Shown piece by piece: positions 42,521 through 51,940 of a stretch of DNA of 64,000 nt. The notes below the pieces were generated by a model, which had not been told where the DNA came from, searched no databases, and saw only the letters and a program-made list of their open reading frames with translations. The stretch comes from Ktedonobacteraceae bacterium (GTDB lineage Bacteria; Chloroflexota; Ktedonobacteria; Ktedonobacterales; Ktedonobacteraceae): positions 235,723-299,722 of the forward strand of contig DASRBN010000019.1 of assembly GCA_035653615.1 (NCBI GenBank), given 5' to 3'. A program made the position numbers and the translations under genes. Every line of letters starts with the position of its first letter. Positions within the stretch are counted from its first letter, which is position 1.

Positions 42521-42803
42521 AGTTGATCCTGTTCAGAGAAATTGGAGGGCGACCACAAGGGTACGCTCTTACATCTTCTATTCTAAAGTCCCAGGTTTGT
42601 CGCAAAAGGTTACTGTAGGGACAGCCGCTGTCCCTACAGCACGGGGTGGGATATCACCCGATTTGGTCATCAAAATTTGTCAGAAAGCGATCAGAGAATG
42701 GATAGTTATACCCTTACCCTCTTGAAGGTTGTGTGATATGCTTTTGATAGAGAGACGCCGGAGTCTTTGTTGGCATTCCAGAGAAGGAAGGAACCGCTAT
42801 CCT
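42521..42803. other. Intergenic with family D and perfect family C repeats
   Basis: A family D copy occupies 42543-42571 and a perfect family C palindrome 42613-42639 (13-bp arms CTGTAGGGACAGC, one-base centre). The rest holds the leader of the dioxygenase gene with GAAGGAAGG at 42783-42791. Confidence 0.7.
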
Positions 42804-43517
42804 ATGGTAAAGAATATGGCTCCCCATAAGGCGAAACGCGCGCCCGGAGAGAGCGTGTACGAGCGCTATTTGCGTACAGAAGAACTCCTCTCGCTGCAGA
42901 AACCCGAGAGCGAGCTGGCTCATCATGATGAGTTACAGTTCCAGGTGGTTCACCAGGTGTTCGAGTTGTGGTGGAAAGAGTCGGCCTTCGAGCTGCGCAC
43001 CATCCGCACATTGCTCCAGCAGTTCAATATACCCCCGGCACTGCGCCTGATGGAGCGCGTAATCAAGACGCAACACCTGATGCTGGCTAATCTGCGCATG
43101 TTGGAGACGATGACGCCCTGGGATTTCCATGGCTTCCGCAAGGTGCTGGGCGATGGCGCGGGCACGGACTCACCCGGCTTTCATGCATTGATGACCATTT
43201 CGCCGCTCTTATGGGATGATTTTGTCGCGCTGCTCGAACACGAGCATGTCACACTGCCAGAAGTATATATTCACGCGGATAAGTATCCGCTGCTGATGGC
43301 GCTGGCCGAGGCGCTGACCGATTACGACGAGGTTTTCCAGATGTTCCGCACCCAGCATTTCAAGCTGGCACGGCGCATGATCGGCCCAGGCTCAGTCGGC
43401 ACCGGTGGCACCCCGATGGAACTTCTCGAACTTACCCTGAAAGATGTCTTCTACCCCGAATTGTGGGAGGTGCGCAACCAGTTGACGAAGATCGCCGATG
43501 AGCAGGGATTGAGATAG
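42804..43517 (+). CDS. kynA: Tryptophan 2,3-dioxygenase
   Basis: 238 residues from the ATG at 42804. This heme enzyme opens the indole ring of tryptophan to N-formylkynurenine. Seen: YERYLRTEELLSLQ at the start, HHDELQFQVVHQVFELWWKE (distal heme-pocket region), TPWDFHGFRKVLGDGAGTDS, the RTQHFKLARRMIG helix with the proximal heme His, and the GTGGTPMELL loop. Length is slightly short of the usual 270-280 but all core motifs are present. No other kynurenine-pathway genes are nearby. The frame opens to 42729, but AAGGAAGG favours 42804. Confidence 0.9.
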   Translation: MVKNMAPHKAKRAPGESVYERYLRTEELLSLQKPESELAHHDELQFQVVHQVFELWWKESAFELRTIRTLLQQFNIPPALRLMERVIKTQHLMLANLRMLETMTPWDFHGFRKVLGDGAGTDSPGFHALMTISPLLWDDFVALLEHEHVTLPEVYIHADKYPLLMALAEALTDYDEVFQMFRTQHFKLARRMIGPGSVGTGGTPMELLELTLKDVFYPELWEVRNQLTKIADEQGLR

Positions 43518-43586
43518 TCAAATCTGGTTGAACAGGCAATCTTTGCCCTGCGGATAAAAATTGCCTGTTCAACCAGATTTGACTAT
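43514..43586. terminator. Perfect 27-bp hairpin holding both stop codons of convergent genes
   Basis: Arms 43514-43540 and 43560-43586 are exact complements with a 19-base loop. The TAG of kynA (43515-43517) lies in the left arm and the stop of the dipeptidase gene (43583-43585) in the right arm. Likely acts as a bidirectional transcript end, although no long T-run follows. Confidence 0.75.
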
Positions 43587-44950
43587 TCACCTAGCTTCTG
43601 CAAGAAGCTGGCTACGCTGCGAATGCCCTTGTAAAACTGGGAAAGCGAGTATTTTTCATTAGGCGCGTGCAGGTTATCGTCCGGCAGGCCAAAGCCCATC
43701 ATGACGACAGAGGCGCGCAAGATTTCGTAGAACAGCGCCGCGATGGGGATGGAGCCACCTTCGCGCAAGAAAATCGGCTCTTTGCCGTATACTTCCTTCA
43801 GCGCGCTCGCCGCCGCCTGGATGGGCGCGCTATCCGCCGGGAATAGCACGCCTTCACCGCCGTGTACATTCTGAACGGAAACCTGGACTCCCGCCGGGGC
43901 CAGTTCTTTCACCCGCCGCTCGAAGAGCGTAAAGACTTCGTCCGATTTCAAATCGGCGGGCAGGCGCAGGCTGATCTTGGCTTTGGCGACGGCGGGAATG
44001 ACCGTCTTAGCGCCCTCGCCCGTGAAGCCACCGCTGATGCCATGCACCTCTAACGTCGGGCGGGCAGCAATGCGCTCCATGGGGGGATATTCGTTCTCAC
44101 CTGAGAATTGTGAGACCCCCATCTCTTCGAGCAGCGATTCATTAATATGCAGCGGGTCGTTCTGCCAGAATTCCTTTTCCGCCTGTGTCGGTTGGCGCAC
44201 CTTGTCGTACAGACCTGGAATATGGATATGCCCCTGGGCATCTTTGAGGCCGCTGATGATCAACGCCAGCGCGTGCAGGGGATTGGGAGCCACACCGCCA
44301 AATTCGCCCGAGTGCAGGTCGCGCTTCGCCCCGCGCACCTCGACCTCGGTATAGACGATGCCGCGCAGCCCATTGACGAGCGCTGGAATGTCCTTGGAGG
44401 GCATGCCGGTATCGCAAATAAAAGCCACATCGCACTGCAAGCGCTCAGGATGGGTCCTGACATAGTGGTCAATGGATTCGCCGCCGGCCTCTTCCTCGCC
44501 CTCGATCAACACTTTAACGTTGACCGGCAGTTTGCCATTGACGGCCATCAACGATTCAAGGGCTTTGAATACCAGCATGGTCTGCCCCTTGTCATCGCAT
44601 GCCCCGCGTGCGTACAGATTATCGCCGCGAATGGTTGGCTCAAACGGCGGCGTGTTCCATAATTCGATAGGATCAACCGGCTGCACGTCATAATGTCCAT
44701 AAATCAGAACAGTGGGCTTGCCGGGCGCCATGAGCCATTCGCCATAGATGAGCGGATGATGCTGTGTCTGAATTACCTCGACGTTGTCAAAACCAATGCC
44801 GCGCAGCTGATTCGCACCATATTCTGCCGCGCGCCGGATATCACCGGCATATTCTGGCAGCGTGCTGATGCTGGGGATGCGCAGCCAGCCTTTCAGATCG
44901 TCCAGAAACCGCGCTTCATGCTCGGTTATATAGCTTTCTAATTGCGTCAT
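43583..44950 (-). CDS. M20-family dipeptidase
   Basis: 455 residues, the size of DapE/carnosinase-like M20 dipeptidases. Zinc motifs: LIYGHYDVQPVDP near residue 83 and ARGACDDKGQTM near 113, EGEEEAGGES near 151, CDTGMPS near 179, and the late REGGSIPIAAL near 390. The lid domain (about 200-310) includes RDLHSGEFGG. It hydrolyses dipeptides in the cytoplasm with two metals. Its stop is in a hairpin shared with the kynA stop. Confidence 0.94.
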   Translation of the reverse strand: MTQLESYITEHEARFLDDLKGWLRIPSISTLPEYAGDIRRAAEYGANQLRGIGFDNVEVIQTQHHPLIYGEWLMAPGKPTVLIYGHYDVQPVDPIELWNTPPFEPTIRGDNLYARGACDDKGQTMLVFKALESLMAVNGKLPVNVKVLIEGEEEAGGESIDHYVRTHPERLQCDVAFICDTGMPSKDIPALVNGLRGIVYTEVEVRGAKRDLHSGEFGGVAPNPLHALALIISGLKDAQGHIHIPGLYDKVRQPTQAEKEFWQNDPLHINESLLEEMGVSQFSGENEYPPMERIAARPTLEVHGISGGFTGEGAKTVIPAVAKAKISLRLPADLKSDEVFTLFERRVKELAPAGVQVSVQNVHGGEGVLFPADSAPIQAAASALKEVYGKEPIFLREGGSIPIAALFYEILRASVVMMGFGLPDDNLHAPNEKYSLSQFYKGIRSVASFLQKLGE

Positions 44951-45281
44951 AGAGAGTATCCTTTCTTTTCTTTAAGCATACGCCCGTAGCGTGTGGTCGT
45001 CAAGTAGGTAGCAGGAATGTGTGGATCGCCTGATTTTTCCACAAATTAGAACATTTGTCTACATACTTATCCACATTTCACCTCTCTCATCCAAAATACC
45101 GGTAAGTCAACAATTTTACGAAATCTCTACTCTGCTTCTCTTGATAAAAAGCCCTACATCTTCTATACTCAGTATAGCCATATTTGCTCTGCTGATCCGA
45201 AACGAGAGGAGGTCAGAGGGCAATGTCAATGGGGAACCCTCTCACCCCTCTCTCACTCTACGAAAAAAGAAAGGACTCGTC

Positions 45282-46712
45282 ATGGTGCCTGTTTTCCGCC
45301 TCAAAGGAGTACCCGGGGTCGCGCTCCTGCTCATGTGCTTGATCGGTATGACCCTCCTGAGTTCGCCGCGGCCTGTTGCTCATGCATCAGGCGGCAGCCC
45401 AAGCATTACGCTTTCGCCCGCCTATGGCCCACCTACTACGAAAGTCACAGTAAAAGGAACGGGATTTGGCTCTCAAGAGCAGATCGTTATCACGATTGAT
45501 AATGAGCCTGCCGGCAAGTCGAAAACCAACCAGCAGGGAGACTTTACGGCAAAAATCACCATTCCCAAGAATTATGGTCCAGGCGTCACCCCGGTGCAGG
45601 CTACCGGGCAGAGCAGCGGCCTGAGCGCCCAGGCAAACTTCTTCATCAACACGGATTGGCCCTCAATTGGCTTCGATGCGCAAAACTCGCGTGACAATAT
45701 CTATGAGAACGTTCTCAGCCCATCCGATGTCCAATTCCTGGTACTCAACTGGAGTTATACTCAAGGAATTAAAGACGCTAACGCGACTTCCGAAGTCAAC
45801 GGAGTACTCTATGTGAGTGGATATGGAAACTTACAAGCACTTGATGCCCAGACGGGCAAATTTATCTGGAAGTCTAACATAAGGGTATTAGCAACAGCCG
45901 TTGCGAATGGGGTCGTCTACGGAACCAGCGACGATGGACAGCTGTACGCTTTAGACGCACAGACAGGTACGCTCATCTGGAGCTTCTCGACAGGATTCAC
46001 CTACGATCCGACTCCTGTGCCTGTGGTGGCTAACGGGATAGTCTACTTTGGAGAAGATGGCATGTACGCGCTGAATGCGCAGACCGGGGCGCTCATCTGG
46101 AAGTATTCTGCGGGTGAAGTACTGGGTGCGCCGGCCATAGCGAATGGAGTGGTCTACTTTGGAGATGACGGCATGTACGCGCTGGATGCGCAGACCGGAG
46201 CGCTCATCTGGGAGTTCACCCCGGGTGGGCTTGTGCAGTCTACGGCATCTGTAGTGAATGGAGTGGTTTACTTTGGCACACGTGACCAGGATGTGTACGC
46301 ATTGAATGCCCAAACTGGTACACTCATCTGGAAATTTTCAACTGGCGGAATTATCCTCTCCACACCTGCCGTAGCGAATGGAACAGTCTATATCGGTTCG
46401 CGTGATAAACACCTGTACGCGCTGGATGCACAGACCGGCGCGCTCATCTGGGCGTACAAAGTCATAGGGGATGTCGTAACAGGCTCGCCTGTAGTAGCGA
46501 ACGGGGTTGTCTATGTGGGCAGTACGCGCAGCGAATATACCAGTAACCCGCAGGTAAACCTTTTTGCGCTCGATGCTAAAAAAGGTACGCAGTTGTGGAC
46601 CTATAGCAGAAGAGGATTCGGTCTTAGCAATCCCATTGTAGCCAACGGCTTCTTCTATGTCGGTATCAATGGGGTCATGTATGCCTTCTCTTTGCCCGGG
46701 TTGAAGCAATAG
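45282..46712 (+). CDS. Secreted IPT/TIG plus PQQ-type beta-propeller protein
   Basis: 477 residues from the ATG at 45282, with AAGGA six bases upstream; an upstream opening to 45021 looks noncoding. A signal peptide (hydrophobic core about 12-30, cleavage near AHASG) precedes an IPT/TIG-like domain (about 36-122), then a propeller of about seven PQQ-like blades with the repeating YALDAQTGALIW motif. Blades four to six are nearly identical, a sign of recent duplication. No catalytic residues of quinoprotein dehydrogenases are visible, so it is probably a structural or binding surface protein. Confidence 0.87.
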   Translation: MVPVFRLKGVPGVALLLMCLIGMTLLSSPRPVAHASGGSPSITLSPAYGPPTTKVTVKGTGFGSQEQIVITIDNEPAGKSKTNQQGDFTAKITIPKNYGPGVTPVQATGQSSGLSAQANFFINTDWPSIGFDAQNSRDNIYENVLSPSDVQFLVLNWSYTQGIKDANATSEVNGVLYVSGYGNLQALDAQTGKFIWKSNIRVLATAVANGVVYGTSDDGQLYALDAQTGTLIWSFSTGFTYDPTPVPVVANGIVYFGEDGMYALNAQTGALIWKYSAGEVLGAPAIANGVVYFGDDGMYALDAQTGALIWEFTPGGLVQSTASVVNGVVYFGTRDQDVYALNAQTGTLIWKFSTGGIILSTPAVANGTVYIGSRDKHLYALDAQTGALIWAYKVIGDVVTGSPVVANGVVYVGSTRSEYTSNPQVNLFALDAKKGTQLWTYSRRGFGLSNPIVANGFFYVGINGVMYAFSLPGLKQ

Positions 46713-46718
46713 ATTTGA

Positions 46719-46981
46719 GGGGCCGGTGATGAATTTTCACAAGCAAAACCGGTAAATACTCCCTTGCCCTGTCATTCTGAGCGACAGCGAAGAATCCGCG
46801 GTCTGGGCGTGCGAGTCGTCGGGCAATGTAGATTCTTCGCTGTCGCTCAGAATGACAGGGACAGGCGGTTCTGATCGACTTTAGTCGAACAGTTGCGGCC
46901 GCGCAAAAGCCCGGCAAGCTCAGAATGACAGGGACAGGCGGTTCTGACCAATTTTGCCTGGTAAACTCCATCACCGGCCCC
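46719..46981. repeat. Largest composite nested repeat (263 bp)
   Basis: Outer arms GGGGCCGGTGATGAATTT (46719-46736) and an inverted CCATCACCGGCCCC ending at 46981. Inside are the family A core in both directions and a 27-bp direct repeat (46848-46874 and 46921-46947) beginning CAGAATGACAGGGACAGGCG. Confidence 0.88.
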
Positions 46982-47237
46982 TATGTGGCTGCGACACCGC
47001 GCATCTCTCCAACAAATTCGAGGAGTGGGAGATGACATCTTCTACCGTGATACTCTGCAAGCACAGGTAGCCAATGGGACATTCGCTGAAGTAGCACGGG
47101 CGGCAGGGAAGCGGCACCGACAGCGAGCGATGTCGCATTATGTCACTATCTGCCCAATCCTCGACTCTGGCCGCGCCAAAGATAGTTATGCTGGGCGTGC
47201 CAGGCGCGGCTGCCAGGTGAGCCGGGCCAGTATCTCC
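46974..47237 (-). pseudogene. Remnant of a GT9 (heptosyltransferase-like) glycosyltransferase
   Basis: The reverse frame gives about 88 residues that match the C-terminal nucleotide-sugar site of family 9 glycosyltransferases: GDTGPAHLAAAPGTPSITIF (usual DSGPMHLAAALGTP), then LPCRPCYFSECPIGYLCLQS and a final ITVEDVISHS. The N-terminal 250 residues are absent and no other frame upstream continues the domain. The stop codon is supplied by the right arm of the composite repeat, which overlaps the end. It is a dead fragment of a gene once involved in lipid or envelope glycosylation. Confidence 0.75.
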
Positions 47238-47502
47238 TTCCCCTCCATCAGCATCGATACATTCAACTCCATTCACAAGGTATTCTCGTAAAATGACACG
47301 TGCGGCGGGGCAGGATGGTGACAAAGAAACGTTATATCCCGATTTATGGCGTCACGAAAAAATGGGAGAGGCCGTATAACATGTGTGAAGTGAGAAGAAG
47401 TTAGCCCCTGTACCAATCCATGCAGCCTGTCCTTCCTCAATGCTCTGTGCTCAGGCAGGCGATTGTGTAGTGGGGCAGGATGCAAGGGAAAGAGAAGATA
47501 TA

Positions 47503-48888
47503 ATGCTTGAAGATTGCACTATGGTTATTGGGGGACGCTATCGTTTGCTGCAAGCCCTGCACCAGGGTGGCATGTCGGAAGTCTTTCTGGCCCTTGACGA
47601 GCAGGAGCGCCGGCAAGTCGCTGTCAAGCTGGTCGCCAGCGATTCTCAGGAATATAGCCGGCGCCTGCAACGTGAGATTGCTATCCTGCGCGCACTTGCC
47701 CATCCACATATTTTACCCCTGCTGGATGATGGCTGTACCGGCGCTTATTGTTACCTGGTGATGCCCTATATGCGGCGAGGCAATTTGCGCGAACGACTGG
47801 CGCGGGAGACAATGACACAGCAAGAGGCGGGCAATGTACTGGCGCAACTGGCAGGGGCGCTTCAGTGCGCGCATGAGCATGGAATCGTCCATCGAGATAT
47901 CAAACCTTCGAACGTGTTGCTCGATACAGCCGATGAAGAGTATGTCTATCTGGCCGACTTCGGCCTGGCAAAGACGCTGGCTGTGGAGACGGGCATCACC
48001 CAACCTGGTTGCCTGATCGGCACGCCGCACTATATGGCGCCAGAGCTGGCTGAGATGCCTTACAGCATTCATAGCGATATTTACGCGCTGGGTATCCTGC
48101 TCTATCAGATGTTGACGGGTAGGCTCCCCTTTACCGGTACTGATGCCCTCGCCATCTGCTGGAAGCATGCGCAGGAGTCGCCGCCGCTGCCCTCGGCCCT
48201 GAATCCACATATTTCGCAAGCGGTAGAGCAGGTGATCCTGCGCGCATTGGACAAGAACCCGCGGCAGCGTTTTCCTGACGCGCAGGCAATGACCCTGGCA
48301 TATACGCGGGCCTTGACGGGGGACAACAGGCAGGGCGCGTTGCCGGACCCTGTCACACTTTCGCTCCCTCCGGTACAGGTAATACAGCATAGCAGAGAAG
48401 AAAGCCGGGCAGTACATAAAGGGCCCTGGCTGCATGGCTCATGGCAAGCGAGAAGAAAGAGAACCCTATCGCTCTCCATGCTCGTATTGATAGCGCTACC
48501 ACTTTCGTTAGGTTTATTGTTGGAGAGAGATTTCGCGCATAGCAGTTCATCTTTACTGGATAATGACGCGGTAGCCGGCAATGCTATAGCCTCTTCTATG
48601 AGCCAGGGAAAACCCGCCCATGCCGGTAATGATGCGACACAACAGCCGGACAAAACAATCGACGCAGGCGCCGGGTTACCACGGGCGAAGCCAGCAGTCA
48701 CATTTGTCATGCCTTCCGGCCCGGCGAAGTCTCCAGGGCATGTTCGTGGGTTCCATCCGGCGAAAGCGGTGCCAAAATCAGGGCATAGATCGCATGCCGG
48801 GACAGGCAAGCACAGGCGGAAAGATGCCCCGCGTGGAAATAAGACACCCCTCACGCCCCGGAAGCATGGCAAAAAGCGCGGCCATTAG
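47503..48888 (+). CDS. Membrane serine/threonine protein kinase (PknB type)
   Basis: 461 residues from the ATG at 47503. Kinase domain about 8-275: glycine loop LHQGGMSEVFLA, VAVKLV lysine, HRDIKPSNVLL catalytic loop, DFGLAKTL, GTPHYMAPE and SDIYALGILLYQMLTG. A membrane helix (about 320-341) follows, then an outer region of about 115 residues rich in Ala, Pro, Lys and His, ending in a very basic tail (GKKRGH) with no PASTA domain. It phosphorylates cytoplasmic targets, perhaps in response to envelope cues. Its end overlaps the receiver gene end by four bases, tail to tail. Confidence 0.92.
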   Translation: MLEDCTMVIGGRYRLLQALHQGGMSEVFLALDEQERRQVAVKLVASDSQEYSRRLQREIAILRALAHPHILPLLDDGCTGAYCYLVMPYMRRGNLRERLARETMTQQEAGNVLAQLAGALQCAHEHGIVHRDIKPSNVLLDTADEEYVYLADFGLAKTLAVETGITQPGCLIGTPHYMAPELAEMPYSIHSDIYALGILLYQMLTGRLPFTGTDALAICWKHAQESPPLPSALNPHISQAVEQVILRALDKNPRQRFPDAQAMTLAYTRALTGDNRQGALPDPVTLSLPPVQVIQHSREESRAVHKGPWLHGSWQARRKRTLSLSMLVLIALPLSLGLLLERDFAHSSSSLLDNDAVAGNAIASSMSQGKPAHAGNDATQQPDKTIDAGAGLPRAKPAVTFVMPSGPAKSPGHVRGFHPAKAVPKSGHRSHAGTGKHRRKDAPRGNKTPLTPRKHGKKRGH

Positions 48889-49277
48889 CATGCTTTGCGT
48901 ATAGGACTATGTATCATTTGTTGCACCGTCTGGATAAAAGCCTCAGGATGGAAAGGCTTGTAGTAAATAACTATGCCTTGCTGCTGTAGATAGTCCTCCT
49001 GTTCCCGGACATCACTCCTGGCGGCAGAACAGAGAATAAGCGGAATTGAAGCCGTGGCCAGGTGCATCTTCAACTGGTCCAGCAACTGCCAGACCCTGGC
49101 ACGATTCAATACCGGAAAATCCAGGATGATGAGCGTCGGGTTGAGGCGCTCGATAGTCTGCAGGGTTTCAAATGTATAGTCGGATAGCTCAAGCTCGTAA
49201 TCGTCACTGTTCAACAGGTCATAATAGAGGTCCAGAATGGCGGGCTGGTCATTAATTACAAGGATGCAAGCCGTCAT
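48885..49277 (-). CDS. Single-domain response regulator
   Basis: 130 residues from the ATG at 49277, with GGAG seven bases upstream. A stand-alone receiver domain: VINDQP acidic pocket, the phosphoacceptor Asp in LIILDFPVL near 48, LCSAA (conserved Ser) and the YYKPF lysine near 108. One of the two pocket acids is Asn (IND rather than DDE), which may reduce metal binding. No output domain, so it should act through protein contacts. The frame opens to 49313, without a ribosome-binding site. Confidence 0.85.
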   Translation of the reverse strand: MTACILVINDQPAILDLYYDLLNSDDYELELSDYTFETLQTIERLNPTLIILDFPVLNRARVWQLLDQLKMHLATASIPLILCSAARSDVREQEDYLQQQGIVIYYKPFHPEAFIQTVQQMIHSPIRKAC

Positions 49278-49648
49278 ATGAAACTCCGTTCTGAGAAACC
49301 TCCCCCGGTTCATGTCTGACAGAAAAGCGCTGTAGTGGACAGGCAGCGCTTTTTTGATACTACACAGTCCTAGCCAGTTCCAAGACTTTATGTAACATCC
49401 ATGCTACGCGGATATATTTCGACAGTGAAAGTTACCTGACTCTGGTAATTTTACCCAAGAATTCGGTTAAATTCAAGAGTAACAACAGCAATAATTATTA
49501 TTTATATTTTTTTAATGTGTTATATCATTCCATAACACTTTTTAATTTCACTCACAATGTGCATGTTTCCTGGTACTGATTAGAGCAGGAAGGGTAACAG
49601 AAAAGCAGTAAGAATAAAAATGTTTTTGAAAGGATCAAAGAGATTGAA
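49278..49648. other. AT-rich intergenic region
   Basis: The stretch 49430-49600 is unusually rich in A and T and has no supportable gene or repeat. A terminator follows for the gene on the right. Confidence 0.4.
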
Positions 49649-49683
49649 AAGCCTGACCGCCGATTTGATCGGTGATCAGGCTT
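49649..49683 (-). terminator. Intrinsic terminator of the ABC exporter operon
   Basis: Arms AAGCCTGA (49649-49656) and TCAGGCTT (49676-49683) with an inner CCGA/TCGG pair. Read on the reverse strand, it is followed by TTTTCAATC and lies eight bases beyond the permease stop. Confidence 0.8.
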
Positions 49684-49690
49684 TACTTAT

Positions 49691-50656
49691 TCACTGCAAC
49701 ACATCGCGCTTAATGAAGAGGTACGTTGAAATAGCCCCCAGTACCAGCGCCCATATCAAGGCCACGGCAAATGACTGGCCGATGTTGACGGGAACGCAAG
49801 CCTTCGCTGTCAGATTGCAGGCAATGACACCATCGAGCTGGTCAAGTCCTTTTGCCAGGAATGTGGGCAGCGAATTGGCGTAAAAAGCGTCCAGGTTGGT
49901 TGTGAAGAGCAGATTGGCGAGCTGGTTGCCGAGTGGTGTGTGCAGTGATTTTCCTATAACGGGCAATACGGCTGCCGCGATATCCTCACCGATGAGGTAG
50001 CCAAATGAGGCAGCGATGCCGAAAGCGGCCGAACGCGCGAGTATACTGAGGGTTGCGCCGAAGAGCAGGCAGAACAGGAAATTCTCAAGCGTACCGCCGC
50101 ACATAGCGAGTATCGTCAGCAGAGTCGGCCCATTAAGGTTGAGCAGGGTAGGAGCGGGCCGGTGAACAATCAGCAGAAAGTTGGTGAGCAGCATACTCAT
50201 CAGCAGGCCGGCAATCACCAGCGCGACACAGGCTATAGCGAGCGCGATGTACTTGGCCGCAAGGTAAGAGGCCCGGTTGACGCCACGACTGAGTACCAGG
50301 CGTATAGAGCCACTGCTGAATTCGCCACCGAAGGTGAGCGCTCCAAGGGCGGCGGCAATGAATTCACCAGCGCGCCTGCCCAACGTCATCGGCTGGCCGA
50401 TAGCGTCGCTCAGCCCGTTTGCTCCACCCAGTAAATGTCCAGGGGTAAACCCATCCGAGGTTTTTGTCGCATAGTAAACGAGGACGCACCACGCGGCAAA
50501 AACGAAGACGAGATCAAGGATCAGCATGCCCCAGACCAGCCGGCGATGCCAGAGTTTGAACAGTTCATTGCGCGTCAATTCCCAGAGCGTAGCGGTACGA
50601 GCTTCGGCTGTTGATTGGAAAGGAACCGGCGCTGACGGCCAGATCGTCTGGCTCAT
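49691..50656 (-). CDS. ABC-2 type transporter permease
   Basis: 321 residues with six predicted transmembrane segments (first about 40-62, the rest from 100 to the C-terminus), typical of ABC-2 permeases in which the ATPase is a separate protein. The N-terminal ELTRNELFKLWHRRLVW is the usual cytoplasmic coupling segment. It overlaps the ATPase gene by four bases (50653-50656), so the two are coupled. The exported substance is unknown. Confidence 0.88.
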   Translation of the reverse strand: MSQTIWPSAPVPFQSTAEARTATLWELTRNELFKLWHRRLVWGMLILDLVFVFAAWCVLVYYATKTSDGFTPGHLLGGANGLSDAIGQPMTLGRRAGEFIAAALGALTFGGEFSSGSIRLVLSRGVNRASYLAAKYIALAIACVALVIAGLLMSMLLTNFLLIVHRPAPTLLNLNGPTLLTILAMCGGTLENFLFCLLFGATLSILARSAAFGIAASFGYLIGEDIAAAVLPVIGKSLHTPLGNQLANLLFTTNLDAFYANSLPTFLAKGLDQLDGVIACNLTAKACVPVNIGQSFAVALIWALVLGAISTYLFIKRDVLQ

Positions 50657-51645
50657 AGTCCTGCCTCCTTTTCTGTGAGCCGCAAGAAGATGTGTTCAAG
50701 ATCTTCCTCGCTGCGTTTCACGCTCTCCGGCCAGATACTGTTCTGGGTCAGATAGTAAATGAGATCGCGCCCGCGAACACTGGGAGCGTTGAGTACGACG
50801 AGCCCATTTTCGATACTGACCGAGCGCAGGATGGGCACTCTTGCCAGCAATTGACTGGCCCGTTCGGGGTTGGGGACTTCGATCTCCCAGCGGCTTGTGG
50901 AGCGCAAGAGGTCTTCTACGCCGCCCACAGCGATGAGCTGGCCACCACGAATGATGCCGATGCGCGTGCAGACCTGGCGCACTTCGGCGAGGATATGGCT
51001 TGAGACGAAGATGGTCTTACCTGATTGCGCAAGTTTGCGGATCAATTCACGCATCTCGACAATACCGGCGGGGTCGAGGCCATTGCCGGGTTCATCGAGG
51101 ATCAACAGTTCGGGATCGGTCAGCAGCGCAGCTCCCATACCCAGGCGCTGCCGCATACCGAGCGAATACGTGGAGTAGCGGTCGCGACCTCGTTCGCCCA
51201 GGCCGACGATGTTGAGTACCTCGTCCACACGCTCCTGTGAAATACCGCCGGTATAGCCTCCGACGGCGATCAAATTATCGCGCCCGCTCAAATAGGATTG
51301 AAAGGCGGGTTGCTCGATAAGCGCTCCTACCCTTGGCAGAAGGCCACGGGCATTTTGTTGTAGTGGCTCACCGAAGAGCAGTACTTCGCCCGCCGTAGGG
51401 CGAATCAGGTTGAGGAGCATACGGATGGTCGTCGTTTTACCGGCCCCGTTTGGGCCAAGAAAACCAAAAACCTCTCCACGTGCTACTTCGAGGTTCAGAT
51501 TGTTGACTGCCAATCGTTTGCCGTAAGCTTTCGTCAATCCGATTGTTTGCAGGATGACTTCGCGCGGTGGCTGGGCCGCCTGCTGAAAGGGCCATTCCCC
51601 ACGCGCTGTTTGAGGCATGTCTTGAGTACCGGGATAGAACATCAC
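50653..51645 (-). CDS. ABC transporter ATP-binding protein
   Basis: 330 residues. Walker A GPNGAGKTTTIRML near residue 70, Q-loop, signature YSLGMRQRLGMGAALL near 160-175, Walker B LLILDEPGNGLDP near 184, and the switch histidine in VSSHILAEV near 220. The C-terminal 90 residues form the accessory domain common in ABC-2 drug or bacitracin exporters. It is the first gene of a two-gene operon. Confidence 0.93.
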   Translation of the reverse strand: MMFYPGTQDMPQTARGEWPFQQAAQPPREVILQTIGLTKAYGKRLAVNNLNLEVARGEVFGFLGPNGAGKTTTIRMLLNLIRPTAGEVLLFGEPLQQNARGLLPRVGALIEQPAFQSYLSGRDNLIAVGGYTGGISQERVDEVLNIVGLGERGRDRYSTYSLGMRQRLGMGAALLTDPELLILDEPGNGLDPAGIVEMRELIRKLAQSGKTIFVSSHILAEVRQVCTRIGIIRGGQLIAVGGVEDLLRSTSRWEIEVPNPERASQLLARVPILRSVSIENGLVVLNAPSVRGRDLIYYLTQNSIWPESVKRSEEDLEHIFLRLTEKEAGL

Positions 51646-51940
51646 ACGTGCCTTCTTTCTACATATTCATTTGTCTCAACGCGGAAACGCGCTTTGCCGT
51701 TCTTCGCTCAACAACACGCTTCCCCCCTGTACAGGCAATGGCTGTACTATCGTTAATATCGATACTCATCGTAGCAGGTAAACAGCGAGGGACTATTTTG
51801 CTAATGTGTCCTTATCCAGGCGTATGTATCTCCCTATGTCATCCTTTCACAGGATAGACCGGATGCGTTATGCTAAAAAAGAATACAATAGTAATAGATA
51901 GATGGATATGTTTCTTGTATGGAGAAGAGGAGAGAAACAC
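51646..51940. other. Divergent promoter region
   Basis: Separates the exporter operon from the SRAP gene. AAGAATACAATAG at about 51880 includes a -10-like TACAAT; nothing else is clear. Confidence 0.35.

Noticed and set aside
45951..46709. Reverse frames opposite the propeller gene
   Set aside because: Shadows of the tandem YALDAQTG blades; repeats on the other strand keep them open.
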